Origin: Paraburkholderia terricola
GTDB taxonomy: Bacteria > Pseudomonadota > Gammaproteobacteria > Burkholderiales > Burkholderiaceae
Assembly: GCF_900142195.1 (NCBI RefSeq)
Contig: NZ_FRAB01000004.1
Span: forward strand, 186,001-250,000
Length of the DNA: 64,000 nt
Direction of reading: 5' to 3'
Positions 26,117 to 35,401 of this stretch are shown piece by piece. The stretch's first letter is position 1, and each line of letters starts with the position of its first letter. A program made the translations under genes and the position numbers. Under the pieces are notes generated by a model. It was not told the DNA's origin. It searched no databases and saw only the letters and a list, made by a program, of their open reading frames with translations.

Positions 26117-26380
26117 GTGGTCGAAGCATCGGTTCAGGTGGATGGGCGCTGGGGTTTGAACGCGCACCAGTCGGCGCGGCTTGCCGTCAATGCCGCACGA
26201 TTCGCCTGCGATATCGTCTGCATGGCGAACGGCCGGTCCGTCAATGCCAAGGACGTCATGTCGGTCATGTCGCTGCGGGTCAAACGGGGCGCGCATGTGC
26301 GCATTCTGGCGACGGGGCCCGATGAGATCGTCGCGCTCGAGACGCTGTCGGCCATCGTGCAGTCGCAGCAATCCTGCTGA
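26117..26380 (+). CDS. HPr-like phosphocarrier-fold protein lacking the phosphorylated histidine
   Basis: 87 residues that align end to end with HPr: GLxAxxxxRLAxxAxxFxxDI, AKDVMSVMSLRVKRGA and IVALETLSAIV. The PTS phospho-His15 of GLHARPA is replaced: GLNAHQSA places Asn at 15 and the only nearby His at 17. The regulatory Ser46 position is Asp (AKDVM). A true PTS role by His15 is therefore unlikely; it may be a regulatory paralogue. The GTG start has a strong GAGGGG upstream. It follows the redoxin-like gene by 73 bases. Confidence 0.8.
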   Translation: MVEASVQVDGRWGLNAHQSARLAVNAARFACDIVCMANGRSVNAKDVMSVMSLRVKRGAHVRILATGPDEIVALETLSAIVQSQQSC

Positions 26381-26446
26381 GCGGCCAATGCGAAAGAGCG
26401 CACGCATCCCCGCCGAATGCCGCCGCGGCGAATTCCGGCCACAGCC

Positions 26447-27214
26447 ATGAACAGAAAGAGAAAGGCCAGCAAGCCGCTGGTCATACAGAACGATCGGATC
26501 GTTTCACTGTACTTCGATGCGCGCGGCGTGCAGAGCACGATGTTTCGGCATGACCCCTATGCGCTCGCGCTCGGCTACACGCGCACCATGATGGGTTTTC
26601 TCCTGTTGCGGCCGGCCCCGCGCCGCATTTCGATGATCGGTCTGGGTGGCGGATCGCTGGCGAAATATTGCTACCGTCATTTGCCGGAGACGGCCATCAC
26701 TGCCGTCGAAATCAATCCGGAGGTGATCGCGCTGCGCGACCAGTTTCATCTGCCGCCCGATGACGAACGGTTTCGCGTGGTATGTGCGGATGGCGCGCGG
26801 TTCGTCACCGGAACGGATCACCGGCCGGACGTTCTGCTGGTCGACGCTTTCAACGCCGACGGGTTGCCCGCCGAACTGGGCAGTACGACGTTCTACGAGG
26901 CCTGCCGTCGCCGTTTGAGCGATGACGGCATGATGGTGGCGAATCTCGTGACGGACGAGCCGGACTTCCAGCGCTATCTGCGCGCTCTGAGGGAAGTCTT
27001 CGCGAACGCGGTGGCTCTCGCGCCGTCGGAGGGCAGCCAACATAACGTCACCGTGTTTGCATGGAAAGGAGCCGGGCAGGTTCCATCTCTTGCCGCGATG
27101 CTCGAACGGGCACGCGTACTCGAGCCGCGACATGCGGTCAATCTGCATGCCACGGCCACGCGCATCGAATACGGCAAAAGATTTGACTGGAATCGATACG
27201 GGCAGCCGCGTTGA
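26447..27214 (+). CDS. Spermidine-synthase-like (PABS-fold) methyltransferase-type protein
   Basis: 255 residues with a Rossmann-like aminopropyltransferase fold. The nucleotide-binding motif is ISMIGLGGGSLAKYCYRHLP, the acidic ribose-binding residue lies in ITAVEINPEVIAL, and the gate motif is DVLLVDAFNADGLP. Such short SpeE-like proteins without the N-terminal strand domain are common and often not true spermidine synthases; the substrate cannot be told from sequence. Start MNRKRKASKPL at 26447. It is in the same direction as, and 66 bases from, the HPr-like gene. Confidence 0.82.
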   Translation: MNRKRKASKPLVIQNDRIVSLYFDARGVQSTMFRHDPYALALGYTRTMMGFLLLRPAPRRISMIGLGGGSLAKYCYRHLPETAITAVEINPEVIALRDQFHLPPDDERFRVVCADGARFVTGTDHRPDVLLVDAFNADGLPAELGSTTFYEACRRRLSDDGMMVANLVTDEPDFQRYLRALREVFANAVALAPSEGSQHNVTVFAWKGAGQVPSLAAMLERARVLEPRHAVNLHATATRIEYGKRFDWNRYGQPR

Positions 27215-27296
27215 GCGTGTTCGTCCGCGAGGCTTCAACGATCGGCCCCGCTTCAATGCCCGCCTTATCGAACGGGCGCATTCTCAAGGAAAGCAG

Positions 27297-27524
27297 ATGA
27301 CAGCAGAAAGCGATAATCAAAGCAGTACCCTGACTCATGCCGCCAGTTGGGCGCTCGAGCGGCTTGCGCGGCAGCGATATGGCCGCGACGCGCCGGCGCT
27401 GAACTGGTCGGTTGCACAGGAATTGCGTAACGCGGGATATGTGTCGGTGCCGGCGAACGGGCGGGGCGCTGTGTCGATTACCGAGGCCGGCCAGAACTAC
27501 CTGCGCGCCAGGGCCGTGCGCTAG
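27297..27524 (+). CDS. Small hypothetical protein (75 aa)
   Basis: 75 residues (MTAESDNQSSTLTHAASWALERLARQRYGRD...), with AAGGA five to nine bases upstream of the ATG. Helical heptad-like segments and a final ITEAGQNYLRARAVR resemble the end of a winged-helix domain, but no family is claimed. It lies 82 bases after the spermidine-synthase-like gene and may be the end of that cluster. Short, so the coding call depends mainly on the ribosome-binding site and the clean frame. Confidence 0.6.
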   Translation: MTAESDNQSSTLTHAASWALERLARQRYGRDAPALNWSVAQELRNAGYVSVPANGRGAVSITEAGQNYLRARAVR

Positions 27525-27636
27525 CAGCGCGCAGTTTGTTTTTCTCGAAGTGCTTCACGGCCGCATGATGACGGCGTATGAGCGAGTGGCCTGAGAAGCC
27601 GGCGGCGCGTGTGGCGTTGATGAGGCTTCGATGGTG

Positions 27637-27665
27637 GTGACTCGCATCGCGCCGTGTATTATAAT
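27637..27665 (+). promoter_or_regulatory. Promoter of the ribbon-helix-helix gene
   Basis: GTGACT (27637-27642), 17-base spacer, perfect TATAAT (27660-27665). Just downstream TAAT-CAA-ATTA gives a small inverted repeat that could be an autoregulatory site. Confidence 0.55.
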
Positions 27666-27701
27666 CAAATTAACATATCTGAACTGGACGCCGCTCTCAT
27701 C

Positions 27702-27899
27702 ATGGAAACGAAAAGCGCTCGACTCACGATTCTGATCGACCCGGTGAAGAAGGAAGCGTTCGAGAAATTGTGTGCCGCGCAGGACCTCACGCCCTCGCAA
27801 GTGGTGCGGCAATTGATTCGCGAATACCTCGAACAGCATGGCGTGACCTACAAGACGAAGAGTGTCATCGGCGCTCGCCCACGGCGAAAGAGCGAATGA
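27702..27899 (+). CDS. Ribbon-helix-helix (CopG/MetJ-type) DNA-binding protein
   Basis: 65 residues. The strand ARLTILIDPVKKEAFEKLC followed by two helices (DLTPSQVVRQLIREYLEQHG) is the ribbon-helix-helix fold, with Thr/Ser-rich DNA-contact strand residues. The basic tail ends ARPRRKSE. No toxin gene lies next to it, so an antitoxin role has no support; a solitary regulator is more likely. The start METKSARLT is preceded by a strong promoter. Confidence 0.8.
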   Translation: METKSARLTILIDPVKKEAFEKLCAAQDLTPSQVVRQLIREYLEQHGVTYKTKSVIGARPRRKSE

Positions 27900-28082
27900 A
27901 CCGGAAGGTCTCATTGCGTAATACGCGCCCTGTTCTTCATCGAAATTCCCCCGCTTGTAACCAGACGTAACCCAGCAGGCGGCACCGCGATCTCGTGCAT
28001 CAGTTATTACAAACTTGAAATACGCGGACTGCCGCCTTGCGCTATATTTCGCCCAACAACACATTCGTCAAAAGGGTGATCG

Positions 28083-28427
28083 ATGAAGTCCGTTCGTCTT
28101 GTTCCGCTTCTGATCGGGGTTTTCGCATTGGGCGCATCGGGTGCGGCAATGGCTGGTAGGGTCAACATCGGCGTCAATATCGGCATTCCCGCTCCGGTTT
28201 ATGTCGCGCCGGCTCCCGTCTACGCACCGCCGCCGCCGCCGCCGCCCGTCGTGTATCAGCCGGCGCCAGTGTATTACGGCGCTCCGGCGGTCGTGATCGG
28301 CTGGCATGGCGACCGCTACTGGGACGGCCGCCGCTACTGGGCACGGAACGACTGGTATCGCCATCATCCTCCGGGCCGTTACGATTATGGCCGCAACCAC
28401 TACGACAATCGGCGCGGCTGGCATTAA
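28083..28427 (+). CDS. Secreted Pro/Tyr-rich small protein
   Basis: 114 residues. A signal peptide (MKSVRLVPLLIGVFALGASGAAMAG) is followed by a conserved beta-like segment VNIGVNIGIPAPVYVAP. A polyproline run (APPPPPPPVVYQP) and an Arg/Tyr/His/Trp-rich C-terminus (DRYWDGRRYWARNDWYRHHPPGRYD) follow. Similar exported proteins of unknown function are frequent in Burkholderiales. A terminator follows at 28464. No domain function can be assigned. Confidence 0.78.
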   Translation: MKSVRLVPLLIGVFALGASGAAMAGRVNIGVNIGIPAPVYVAPAPVYAPPPPPPPVVYQPAPVYYGAPAVVIGWHGDRYWDGRRYWARNDWYRHHPPGRYDYGRNHYDNRRGWH

Positions 28428-28463
28428 GCGTTCAGACCGCGGTCGATGTCGCCGCGGAATCAG

Positions 28464-28504
28464 AAAACCGCCCGGAGCGAATCTCGCACCGGGCGGTTTT
28501 TTTT
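28464..28504. terminator. Rho-independent terminator between the Pro-rich gene and fabI
   Basis: Stem ACCGCCCGG / CCGGGCGGT with a 13-base loop, then a run of T on the plus strand; an A run on the other side makes it usable for the convergent fabI transcript as well. Confidence 0.88.
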
Positions 28505-28551
28505 GCGCGTGCAATACCTTCGGCCATGCGCCCATGCGGCACAAGCAACGG

Positions 28552-29343
28552 TTATTCGGCCACGGCGGCCATTCCGCCCACCACCGCGCTAAAGCCGCTG
28601 TCCACGTGAACGATCTCCGCCGTCACGCCCGCCGCGAGATCCGACAGCAGGAAGGCCGCGGTATTGCCGACCTGTTCGATCGTCACGTTGCGCTTGAGCG
28701 GCGCGTTCTGCTCGACGAATTCGAGAATCTTGCCGAAGCCCTTGATGCCGCTCGCGGCCAGCGTCTTGATCGGGCCCGCTGAAATCCCGTTCACGCGCAC
28801 GCCCTTCGCGCCGAGCGACACCGCCAGATAACGCACACTCGCTTCGAGCGACGCCTTGGCGAGACCCATGGTGTTGTAGTTCGGAATCGCGCGTTCGGCG
28901 CCGAGGTAGCTCAGTGTGAGCAGCGACGCGTCGGGCGTGAACATGGATTGCGCGGCCTTGGCGAGCGCCGGGAAGCTGTATGCGGAGATGTCGTGCGCGA
29001 TGCGGAAGTTCTCGCGCGTCATGCCGTCGAGAAAGTCGCCCGCGATCGCTTCGCGCGGTGCAAAGCCGATCGAATGGACGAGGCCGTCGAGGCCGTCCCA
29101 GCGCTCTTTCAGCGAGGCGAAGAGGGCGTCGATCTGCGCGTCGTCGGCGACGTCGCAGGGGAACACCAGGTCGCTGCCGAATTCGGTGGCGAACTCGGTG
29201 ATGCGGTCCTTGAAGCGCTCGCCGACATAGGTGAACGCCAGTTCGGCGCCTTCGCGCTTGCAGGCTTGCGCGATGCCGTACGCGATCGAACGGTTCGACA
29301 GCAGGCCGGTCAGCAGGATACGTTTGCCAGCGAGGAAGCCCAT
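28552..29343 (-). CDS. fabI: Enoyl-[acyl-carrier-protein] reductase (NADH)
   Basis: Reduces trans-2-enoyl-ACP to acyl-ACP, the last step of each fatty-acid elongation cycle. 263 residues. The SDR fold carries the nucleotide-binding segment at [17 protein letters not shown]. The FabI catalytic pair is Y156 and K163 ([15 protein letters not shown]), with Y146 in LTLSYLG. The start [10 protein letters not shown] is preceded by AGGAGA. It is divergent from the peptide-transport operon and lies alone on the minus strand. Confidence 0.97.
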   Translation of the reverse strand: MGFLAGKRILLTGLLSNRSIAYGIAQACKREGAELAFTYVGERFKDRITEFATEFGSDLVFPCDVADDAQIDALFASLKERWDGLDGLVHSIGFAPREAIAGDFLDGMTRENFRIAHDISAYSFPALAKAAQSMFTPDASLLTLSYLGAERAIPNYNTMGLAKASLEASVRYLAVSLGAKGVRVNGISAGPIKTLAASGIKGFGKILEFVEQNAPLKRNVTIEQVGNTAAFLLSDLAAGVTAEIVHVDSGFSAVVGGMAAVAE

Positions 29344-29469
29344 GAATTCTCCTGATAAGGTCTGCGCTTCGCGCACGCGAACGTGATGCGTTCGGAACGT
29401 GCGGATAGCGCGGGTTTATTAGGTAGAATTCTCTCACATTGCTCTTGCCCACTGACCAACAAGGCCCCT

Positions 29470-31434
29470 ATGACAACTGGCTCGCGACGGGTTCAAACGC
29501 CTCACGCGCTTCGGCGCAGCGTGATTCACAGACTCTCGCGTGTCGGTCTACCGGTTGTGCCGCGTTTGCGGAATTCATGGCGCGCGGCATGTGCCGTTGC
29601 GCTATCCGGCGCGTTGGCGGTAGCTGGGCTGCTGGTGGCGCCGCGGGCGCAGGCCGTTCATGCGATCGCGCAATACGGCGAGCCGAAATATCCGGCGAAC
29701 TTCAAGCACTTCGACTACGTCAATCCCGATGCGCCCAAGGGCGGCACGCTCGTGCTCGCCAATCCGAGCCGGCTCACGAGCTTCGATAAATTCAATCCGT
29801 TCACGTTGCGCGGCAACACCGCGCCTGGCGTGAACGCGATGTTCGAAAGCCTGACCACCGGCAGCAGCGACGAAGTGGCGTCCGCGTACGGGCTGCTTGC
29901 AGACGACATCAACGTTGCGCCGGACGGCCTGTCCGCCACCTTTCACATCAACCCGAAAGCGCGCTTTTCGAACGGCGATCCGGTGACCGCCGAGGACGTC
30001 AAATTCTCGCTCGACACGCTGAAAAGCCCGCAAGCCGCGCCGCAATTCGCGTCGATCTTCGGCGAGATCACGCGCGCGGTGGTGGTCGATCCGCATACGA
30101 TCCGCTTCGAGTTCCATCAGCGCAATCGCGAGTTGCCGTTGCTCGCCGGCGGCGTGCCGGTGTTCTCGCGCAAGTGGGGCATGAAGCCCGACGGCAGCCG
30201 TACTCCATTCGATCAACTGGCGTTCGAAAAGCCGATCGGCAGCGGCCCTTATCTGATCGAACGGTACGACAACGGGCGCACGATCACGTACCGGCGCGAC
30301 CCGAACTACTGGGGCGCGGCGCTGCCGGTGCGGGTCGGCACGAACAACTTCGATCGCATCGTCTACAAGCTGTATTCGGATAGCACCGTGCGGCTCGAGG
30401 CGTTCAAGGCGGGCGAGTACGACGCGATGGTCGAGTACATCGCGCGCAATTGGGTGCGGCGCGACGTCGGCAAGAAATTCGATAGCGGTGAACTGATCAA
30501 GCGCGAATTTCCGCAACATAACGGCACGGGCATGCAAGGCTTCATGCTGAACACGCGGCGCCCTTTGTTTCAGGATGTGCGCGTGCGCAAGGCGCTCGAC
30601 CTCGCGCTCGACTTTCAGTGGCTGAACCGTCAACTGTTCTACAACCAGTACACGCGCATCGACAGTTTCTTTGCCAACACGGATTTGCAGGCCAAGGGCC
30701 TGCCTTCGCCGGGCGAACTGGCGCTGCTCGAACCGTGGCGCGCGAAGCTCGATCCGTCCGTGTTCGGCCCGCCGCCGAAGCAGCCGGACACCGATCCGCC
30801 AGGCTCGCTGCGCGCCAATCTGCTGCAGGCGCGGGCGCTGTTGCAACAGGCGGGGTGGACCTATCGCGACGGCGCATTGCGCAACGAGAAGGGCGAGCCG
30901 TTCCGCTTCGAGATTCTCGACGACTCCGGTTCGTCCGCGCAAATGGAGCCGATCATCGCCACTTTCATCCGCAATCTGCGGAAGCTGGGCATCACCGCCA
31001 CGTTTCGCGTATCCGATTTCGCCGTCTATCAGAAGCGTCTGGACGCATTCGATTTCGACACCACCACCATCCGCATGCCGGATGTGCAGGTGCCGGGTTC
31101 CGAGCAGATCGACCGTTTCGGCAGCAAGGCCGCGGATACCCACGGTTCGGACAACATGATCGGGCTGAAGTCGCCGGCGGTCGATGCGATTCTCAACGCG
31201 CTCGTGCATGCGCAGACGCGCGAGCAACTGGTCGACGCGACGCACGCACTCGACCGCGTGCTGATGCATGGCTACTATGTGGTGCCGCACTGGTATAGCG
31301 CGACGCATCGTGTCGCGTTCAAGCGCGGCCTCGCGTGGCCGAAAACCTTGCCTCTGTACTATGGCGCGGAAGGCTGGATCACGTCGACGTGGTGGTTCGC
31401 GCAGCCTCAGCCGCCATCGTCGTCGCAACCGTAA
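29470..31434 (+). CDS. yejA: Peptide ABC transporter, substrate-binding protein (YejA-type)
   Basis: 654-residue periplasmic solute-binding protein of the SBP_bac_5 family. A long signal region ends near VAPRAQAVHAIA. The family body follows: GEPKYPANFKHFDYVNPDAPKGG, a YejA hallmark, with LVLANPSRLTSFDKFNPFTLRG and GLADDINVAPDGLSATFHI-type segments. It captures oligopeptides (for YejABEF in enterics, microcin C and antimicrobial peptides) for the permease pair that follows. Gene order SBP-permease-permease-ATPase is complete. ATG 29470 is chosen; the frame is open upstream. Confidence 0.92.
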   Translation: MTTGSRRVQTPHALRRSVIHRLSRVGLPVVPRLRNSWRAACAVALSGALAVAGLLVAPRAQAVHAIAQYGEPKYPANFKHFDYVNPDAPKGGTLVLANPSRLTSFDKFNPFTLRGNTAPGVNAMFESLTTGSSDEVASAYGLLADDINVAPDGLSATFHINPKARFSNGDPVTAEDVKFSLDTLKSPQAAPQFASIFGEITRAVVVDPHTIRFEFHQRNRELPLLAGGVPVFSRKWGMKPDGSRTPFDQLAFEKPIGSGPYLIERYDNGRTITYRRDPNYWGAALPVRVGTNNFDRIVYKLYSDSTVRLEAFKAGEYDAMVEYIARNWVRRDVGKKFDSGELIKREFPQHNGTGMQGFMLNTRRPLFQDVRVRKALDLALDFQWLNRQLFYNQYTRIDSFFANTDLQAKGLPSPGELALLEPWRAKLDPSVFGPPPKQPDTDPPGSLRANLLQARALLQQAGWTYRDGALRNEKGEPFRFEILDDSGSSAQMEPIIATFIRNLRKLGITATFRVSDFAVYQKRLDAFDFDTTTIRMPDVQVPGSEQIDRFGSKAADTHGSDNMIGLKSPAVDAILNALVHAQTREQLVDATHALDRVLMHGYYVVPHWYSATHRVAFKRGLAWPKTLPLYYGAEGWITSTWWFAQPQPPSSSQP

Positions 31435-31490
31435 CCGCAGCCGCGCGGAAGCGCCCATCCACTTACCGCCTCGCACCGGAAACGTCGACT

Positions 31491-32528
31491 ATGTGGAGCT
31501 ACATCCTCAAACGCCTGCTGCTGATGATCCCGACCCTGCTCGGCGTGCTGACGCTGACCTTCGCCGTGATCCAGTTCGTTCCGGGCGGCCCGGTCGAGCA
31601 GATGCAGCACGAGTTGCGCAAGGGCGCGGAGGGCGGCTCGCCGTTCGGTCTGCGTGCGCATAACGGCGTCGACGCGCAGCAGGTCGCGCAATTGAAGGCG
31701 CTGTATGGCTTCGACAAGCCGCCGCTCGAACGCTACGTGCTGATGCTCAAGCGCTTCGCGACGTTCGACCTCGGGCAGAGCTATTTCCGCCATCAAAGCG
31801 TCTGGTCGCTGATCGTCTCGAAGCTGCCGGTGTCGATCAGCATCGGCTTATGGACGTTCTTTCTGACATATCTGATATCGGTGCCGCTGGGCATTGCGAA
31901 GGCGGTGCGCAACGGCTCGCGCTTCGACATCTCGACCAGTCTCGTCGTGTTGATCGGCTACGCGATTCCAGGTTTCGTGCTGGGCGTGCTGCTGCTCGTG
32001 CTGTTCGGCGGCGGCACGTTCCTGCAACTGTTTCCGCTGCGTAACCTCACCTCGGACAACTGGGCGCAACTGAGCCTCGGCGGCAAGATCGTCGACTACC
32101 TGTGGCATATCACGTTGCCGATCACCGCCTCGGTGGTGGGCAGTTTCGCGGTCGTCACCATGCTCACCAAAAACGCGTTCCTCGACGAGATCCGCAAGCA
32201 GTATGTGCTGACGGCGCGCGCCAAGGGCTTGTCGGAAAAACGCGTGCTGTGGAAGCACGTGTTTCGCAATGCGTTGCTGCCGCTGATCGTCGGTTTTCCG
32301 GCGGCGTTCATCGGCGCGTTCTTCACCGGCAGTCTGCTGATCGAGACGCTGTTTTCGCTCGACGGCCTGGGCCTGCTGTCCTATGAATCGGTGGTGCGGC
32401 GCGACTATCCGGTGGTGCTCGGCACGCTGTATCTATTCACGCTGATCGGTCTCGCGACCAAACTGATCTCCGACCTGTGCTATGTGTGGGTCGATCCCCG
32501 CATCCAATTCGAACAACTGGAGCGCTGA
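31491..32528 (+). CDS. yejB: Peptide ABC transporter permease (YejB-type)
   Basis: 345-residue inner-membrane permease with about six to seven helices. The start MWSYILKRLLLMIPTLLGVLTLTF is typical, followed by IQFVPGGPVEQM. The EAA loop that contacts the ATPase is visible in KQYVLTARAKGLSEKRVLWKHVFRNALLPL. The start is 56 bases after the binding-protein stop, and the stop overlaps the next start by one base (TGATG). Confidence 0.93.
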   Translation: MWSYILKRLLLMIPTLLGVLTLTFAVIQFVPGGPVEQMQHELRKGAEGGSPFGLRAHNGVDAQQVAQLKALYGFDKPPLERYVLMLKRFATFDLGQSYFRHQSVWSLIVSKLPVSISIGLWTFFLTYLISVPLGIAKAVRNGSRFDISTSLVVLIGYAIPGFVLGVLLLVLFGGGTFLQLFPLRNLTSDNWAQLSLGGKIVDYLWHITLPITASVVGSFAVVTMLTKNAFLDEIRKQYVLTARAKGLSEKRVLWKHVFRNALLPLIVGFPAAFIGAFFTGSLLIETLFSLDGLGLLSYESVVRRDYPVVLGTLYLFTLIGLATKLISDLCYVWVDPRIQFEQLER

Positions 32529-33634
32529 TGAATCGAGCCCGCCTTTCCGCCGATGCGGCGGCGCGCACCGAACCGGCTCGCGCGTTCGTATCGCCTTCGC
32601 CCGCGCGCCGCGTGTGGCAACGTTTTCGCCAGCAGCGGCTTGGCTACTGGAGCCTGATCGTGTTCGTCGTCGCGTTCGCGGCGAGCCTCGCCGGTCCGCT
32701 GTGGTCGAACGACAAGCCGCTGGTGGTGCGCTACGACGGCCATCTGTATTTCCCGATGTTCAAGACCTATGCCGAGACCACCTTCGGCGGCGATTTCCCC
32801 ACGCCCGCCGATTATCTCGATCCGTATATCAAGCAGCGCTTCGACACGCCCGGCAACTTCGCGTTGTATCCGCCGAACCGCTACTACTACGACACGCTGA
32901 ACTACTTTTCGAAGGCGCCGAACCCCGCGCCGCCCTCGCGTGAAAACTGGCTCGGCACCGACGACCGCGGCCGCGATCTGTTCGCGCGCTTGCTGTACGG
33001 CTTTCGCGTGTCGGTGGAATTCGCGCTGGTGCTCACGCTGATCGGCACGGTCATCGGTATCGCGGCCGGCGCGGTGCAGGGTTTCTTTGGAGGGCGTGTC
33101 GATATCGTTGGGCAGAGGCTGATCGAAATCTGGAGCGCATTGCCGGAGCTTTATCTGTTGATTATTTTTTCGTCGATCTTCGAGCCCGGATTCATTTTGC
33201 TGATCGTGCTGCTGTCGCTGTTCGGCTGGATCGGTTTGTCCGATTACGTGCGCGCGGAGTTTCTGCGTAACCGCAACCAGGACTATGTGCGTGCCGCGCG
33301 AGCAATGGGGCTGTCGAACTGGCAGATCATGTGGCGGCACGTATTGCCCAACAGCCTGACGCCGGTCATCACGTTCCTGCCGTTTCGCATGAGCGGCGCC
33401 ATTCTGGCGCTCACGAGCCTCGACTTTCTCGGCCTCGGCGTGCCGTCGCCGACCCCGAGCCTCGGTGAACTGCTCGCGCAAGGCAAGGCGAATCTCGACG
33501 CGTGGTGGATTTCCTTGTCCACCTTCGGCGTGCTGGTCGCGATGCTGTTGCTGCTGACCTTCATGGGCGACGCGCTGCGCAACGCGCTCGACACCCGCAT
33601 CTCCGATGCGATGCGCGCCGGAGGCAACCAGTGA
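32528..33634 (+). CDS. yejE: Peptide ABC transporter permease (YejE-type)
   Basis: 368-residue second permease. After a cytoplasmic N-terminus and one helix (SLIVFVVAFAASLAGPLW) comes the extended periplasmic insert characteristic of YejE (YFPMFKTYAETTFGGDFPTPADYLDPYI). The transmembrane core has DDRGRDLFARLLYGFRVSVEFAL and the EAA loop QDYVRAARAMGLSNWQIMWRHVLPNSL. Its stop overlaps the ATPase start (GTGA). It forms the channel with YejB. Confidence 0.93.
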   Translation: MNRARLSADAAARTEPARAFVSPSPARRVWQRFRQQRLGYWSLIVFVVAFAASLAGPLWSNDKPLVVRYDGHLYFPMFKTYAETTFGGDFPTPADYLDPYIKQRFDTPGNFALYPPNRYYYDTLNYFSKAPNPAPPSRENWLGTDDRGRDLFARLLYGFRVSVEFALVLTLIGTVIGIAAGAVQGFFGGRVDIVGQRLIEIWSALPELYLLIIFSSIFEPGFILLIVLLSLFGWIGLSDYVRAEFLRNRNQDYVRAARAMGLSNWQIMWRHVLPNSLTPVITFLPFRMSGAILALTSLDFLGLGVPSPTPSLGELLAQGKANLDAWWISLSTFGVLVAMLLLLTFMGDALRNALDTRISDAMRAGGNQ

Positions 33635-35265
33635 GCGCCACGGTCGATAACAGCGCAAAAGAGGCCGTCACGCGGCCGCTGCTCGAACTCGAGCATCTGC
33701 ACGTGACGTTCGGCGACACGGTCGCGGTGAACGACGTGACGCTCGCGATCCAGCGCGGCGAGCGCGTGGCGCTGGTCGGCGAATCGGGCTCGGGCAAGAG
33801 CGTGACCGCGCTGTCGATCCTGCGCCTGCTGAACGACGCGCAAGTGAGCGGGTCGATCCGTTTCGACGGCGAGGACCTGCTCGCCAAAAGCGAGCGCGAG
33901 ATGCGCGGCATGCGCGGCTCGGACATCGCAATGATCTTCCAGGAGCCGATGACGGCGCTCAACCCGCTTTACACGGTCGGCGATCAGATTGCGGAGACCG
34001 TCGTCGTGCACGACGGCGTGGCGGCGGGCGAGGCGCGCAAACGCGCGGTCGCGCTGCTGGGGCGCACCGGCATCGCGGAGCCGGGCAAGCGCGTGAACAG
34101 CTATCCGCATCAACTCTCGGGCGGCCAGCGGCAGCGCGCGATGATCGCGATGGCGCTCGCCTGCCGGCCGCGCCTGCTGCTGGCCGACGAACCGACCACC
34201 GCGCTCGACGTGACGATCCGCGCGCAGATTGTCGACCTGCTGCTCGAATTGCAACGTGACGAAGCCGAAAAACGCGGCATGGCCGTGCTGCTGATCACGC
34301 ACGATCTGAACCTCGTGCGCCACTTCGCGCACCGCATCGCGGTGATGGAGCGGGGCGTGCTGGTGGAAAGCGGGCCGGTCGAGCGCGTGTTCGAGTCGCC
34401 GCAGCATCCGTACACGCAGCGTCTGCTGGCCAGTCGGCCGCAGCGCACGGTGGTGCCGGTGCTGCCGATTTCGCCGGTGCTGCTCGAAGCGCGCGAGGTG
34501 TCGGTCGATTTCAAAACGAAGCTGCCGGGTTTGAGCGGCTGGTTCCGTTCGGGGAGTTTTCGCGCGGTGGCGGATGCGACTGTGTCCGTGCGCCAGGGCG
34601 AGACCTTGGGGATCGTCGGCGAATCGGGTTCCGGCAAATCGACGCTCGCGATGGCCTTGCTCGGCTTGCAACGCACCGCGCACGGCGAGATCGAATTTCA
34701 GGGCAGGGCGCTCGGCAGCTATCGCGGCGCCGAGCAGACCGCCTTGCGCTCGAACATGCAAGTCGTTTTCCAGGACCCGTTCAGTTCGCTTTCGCCGCGC
34801 CACACCATCGAGCGGATCGTCGGCGAGGGGCTCGCGCTGCACCGCCCGCAAATGACGCCGCAGGCGCGCCGCGACAAGGTGGTTTCGGTGCTGCGCGAAG
34901 TCGGCCTCGACCGGACGGTGCTGTGGCGCTATCCGCATGAATTCTCCGGCGGCCAGCGTCAACGGATTGCGATTGCCCGCGCTCTGGTGCTGGAGCCGCG
35001 CATCCTGGTTCTCGACGAACCCACCAGCGCGCTCGACGTTTCCATCCAGCAGCAAGTGCTGAAACTACTCGCCGGATTGCAACAGAAGTACAACCTCGGC
35101 TTCGTATTCATCAGCCACGATCTGGCCGTGATTGGAGCGATGGCGCACCGCGTCGCGGTGATGCAAAACGGTTCGATCGTCGAAAGCGGCGCCGTTGAGC
35201 AGATTTTTGCGACGCCCGCGCATCCTTACACTCGAAAGCTGCTGAAAGCGGCGCTTGACCATTGA
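33631..35265 (+). CDS. yejF: Peptide ABC transporter, double ATPase (YejF-type)
   Basis: 544 residues with two complete ABC domains in one chain. First half: Walker A GESGSGKS near residue 50, signature LSGGQRQRA, Walker [12 protein letters not shown]. Second half: Walker A GESGSGKS near residue 330, signature FSGGQRQRI and [12 protein letters not shown]. This double arrangement is typical of YejF. The GTG start ([10 protein letters not shown]) overlaps the permease stop. The protein powers import of peptides through YejB/YejE. It ends the operon. Confidence 0.95.
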   Translation: MSATVDNSAKEAVTRPLLELEHLHVTFGDTVAVNDVTLAIQRGERVALVGESGSGKSVTALSILRLLNDAQVSGSIRFDGEDLLAKSEREMRGMRGSDIAMIFQEPMTALNPLYTVGDQIAETVVVHDGVAAGEARKRAVALLGRTGIAEPGKRVNSYPHQLSGGQRQRAMIAMALACRPRLLLADEPTTALDVTIRAQIVDLLLELQRDEAEKRGMAVLLITHDLNLVRHFAHRIAVMERGVLVESGPVERVFESPQHPYTQRLLASRPQRTVVPVLPISPVLLEAREVSVDFKTKLPGLSGWFRSGSFRAVADATVSVRQGETLGIVGESGSGKSTLAMALLGLQRTAHGEIEFQGRALGSYRGAEQTALRSNMQVVFQDPFSSLSPRHTIERIVGEGLALHRPQMTPQARRDKVVSVLREVGLDRTVLWRYPHEFSGGQRQRIAIARALVLEPRILVLDEPTSALDVSIQQQVLKLLAGLQQKYNLGFVFISHDLAVIGAMAHRVAVMQNGSIVESGAVEQIFATPAHPYTRKLLKAALDH

Positions 35266-35320
35266 TTTTGCACTCTTTCACCAATTGGGTGCGTGTCTCG
35301 ATTGTATTTTTCTATTTGTT

Positions 35321-35349
35321 TTGACACGTGAATACTTACTGGCTAGTAT
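35321..35349 (+). promoter_or_regulatory. Sigma-70 promoter of the NlpC/P60 gene
   Basis: Perfect TTGACA (35321-35326), 17-base spacer, TAGTAT (35344-35349), in an AT-rich stretch 53 bases before the ATG. It separates the NlpC/P60 gene from the peptide-transport operon. Confidence 0.78.
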
Positions 35350-35401
35350 CGACCAAACTTTTTCCGTAGACCCTTGTTTTTTAGGCAATAAATACCGACC
35401 A

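Noticed and set aside
29602..31476. 624-residue open frame opposite the peptide-binding protein gene
   Set aside because: It has Arg-rich, patternless sequence and runs over the well-supported YejA-type gene, so it is an artefact of high GC.
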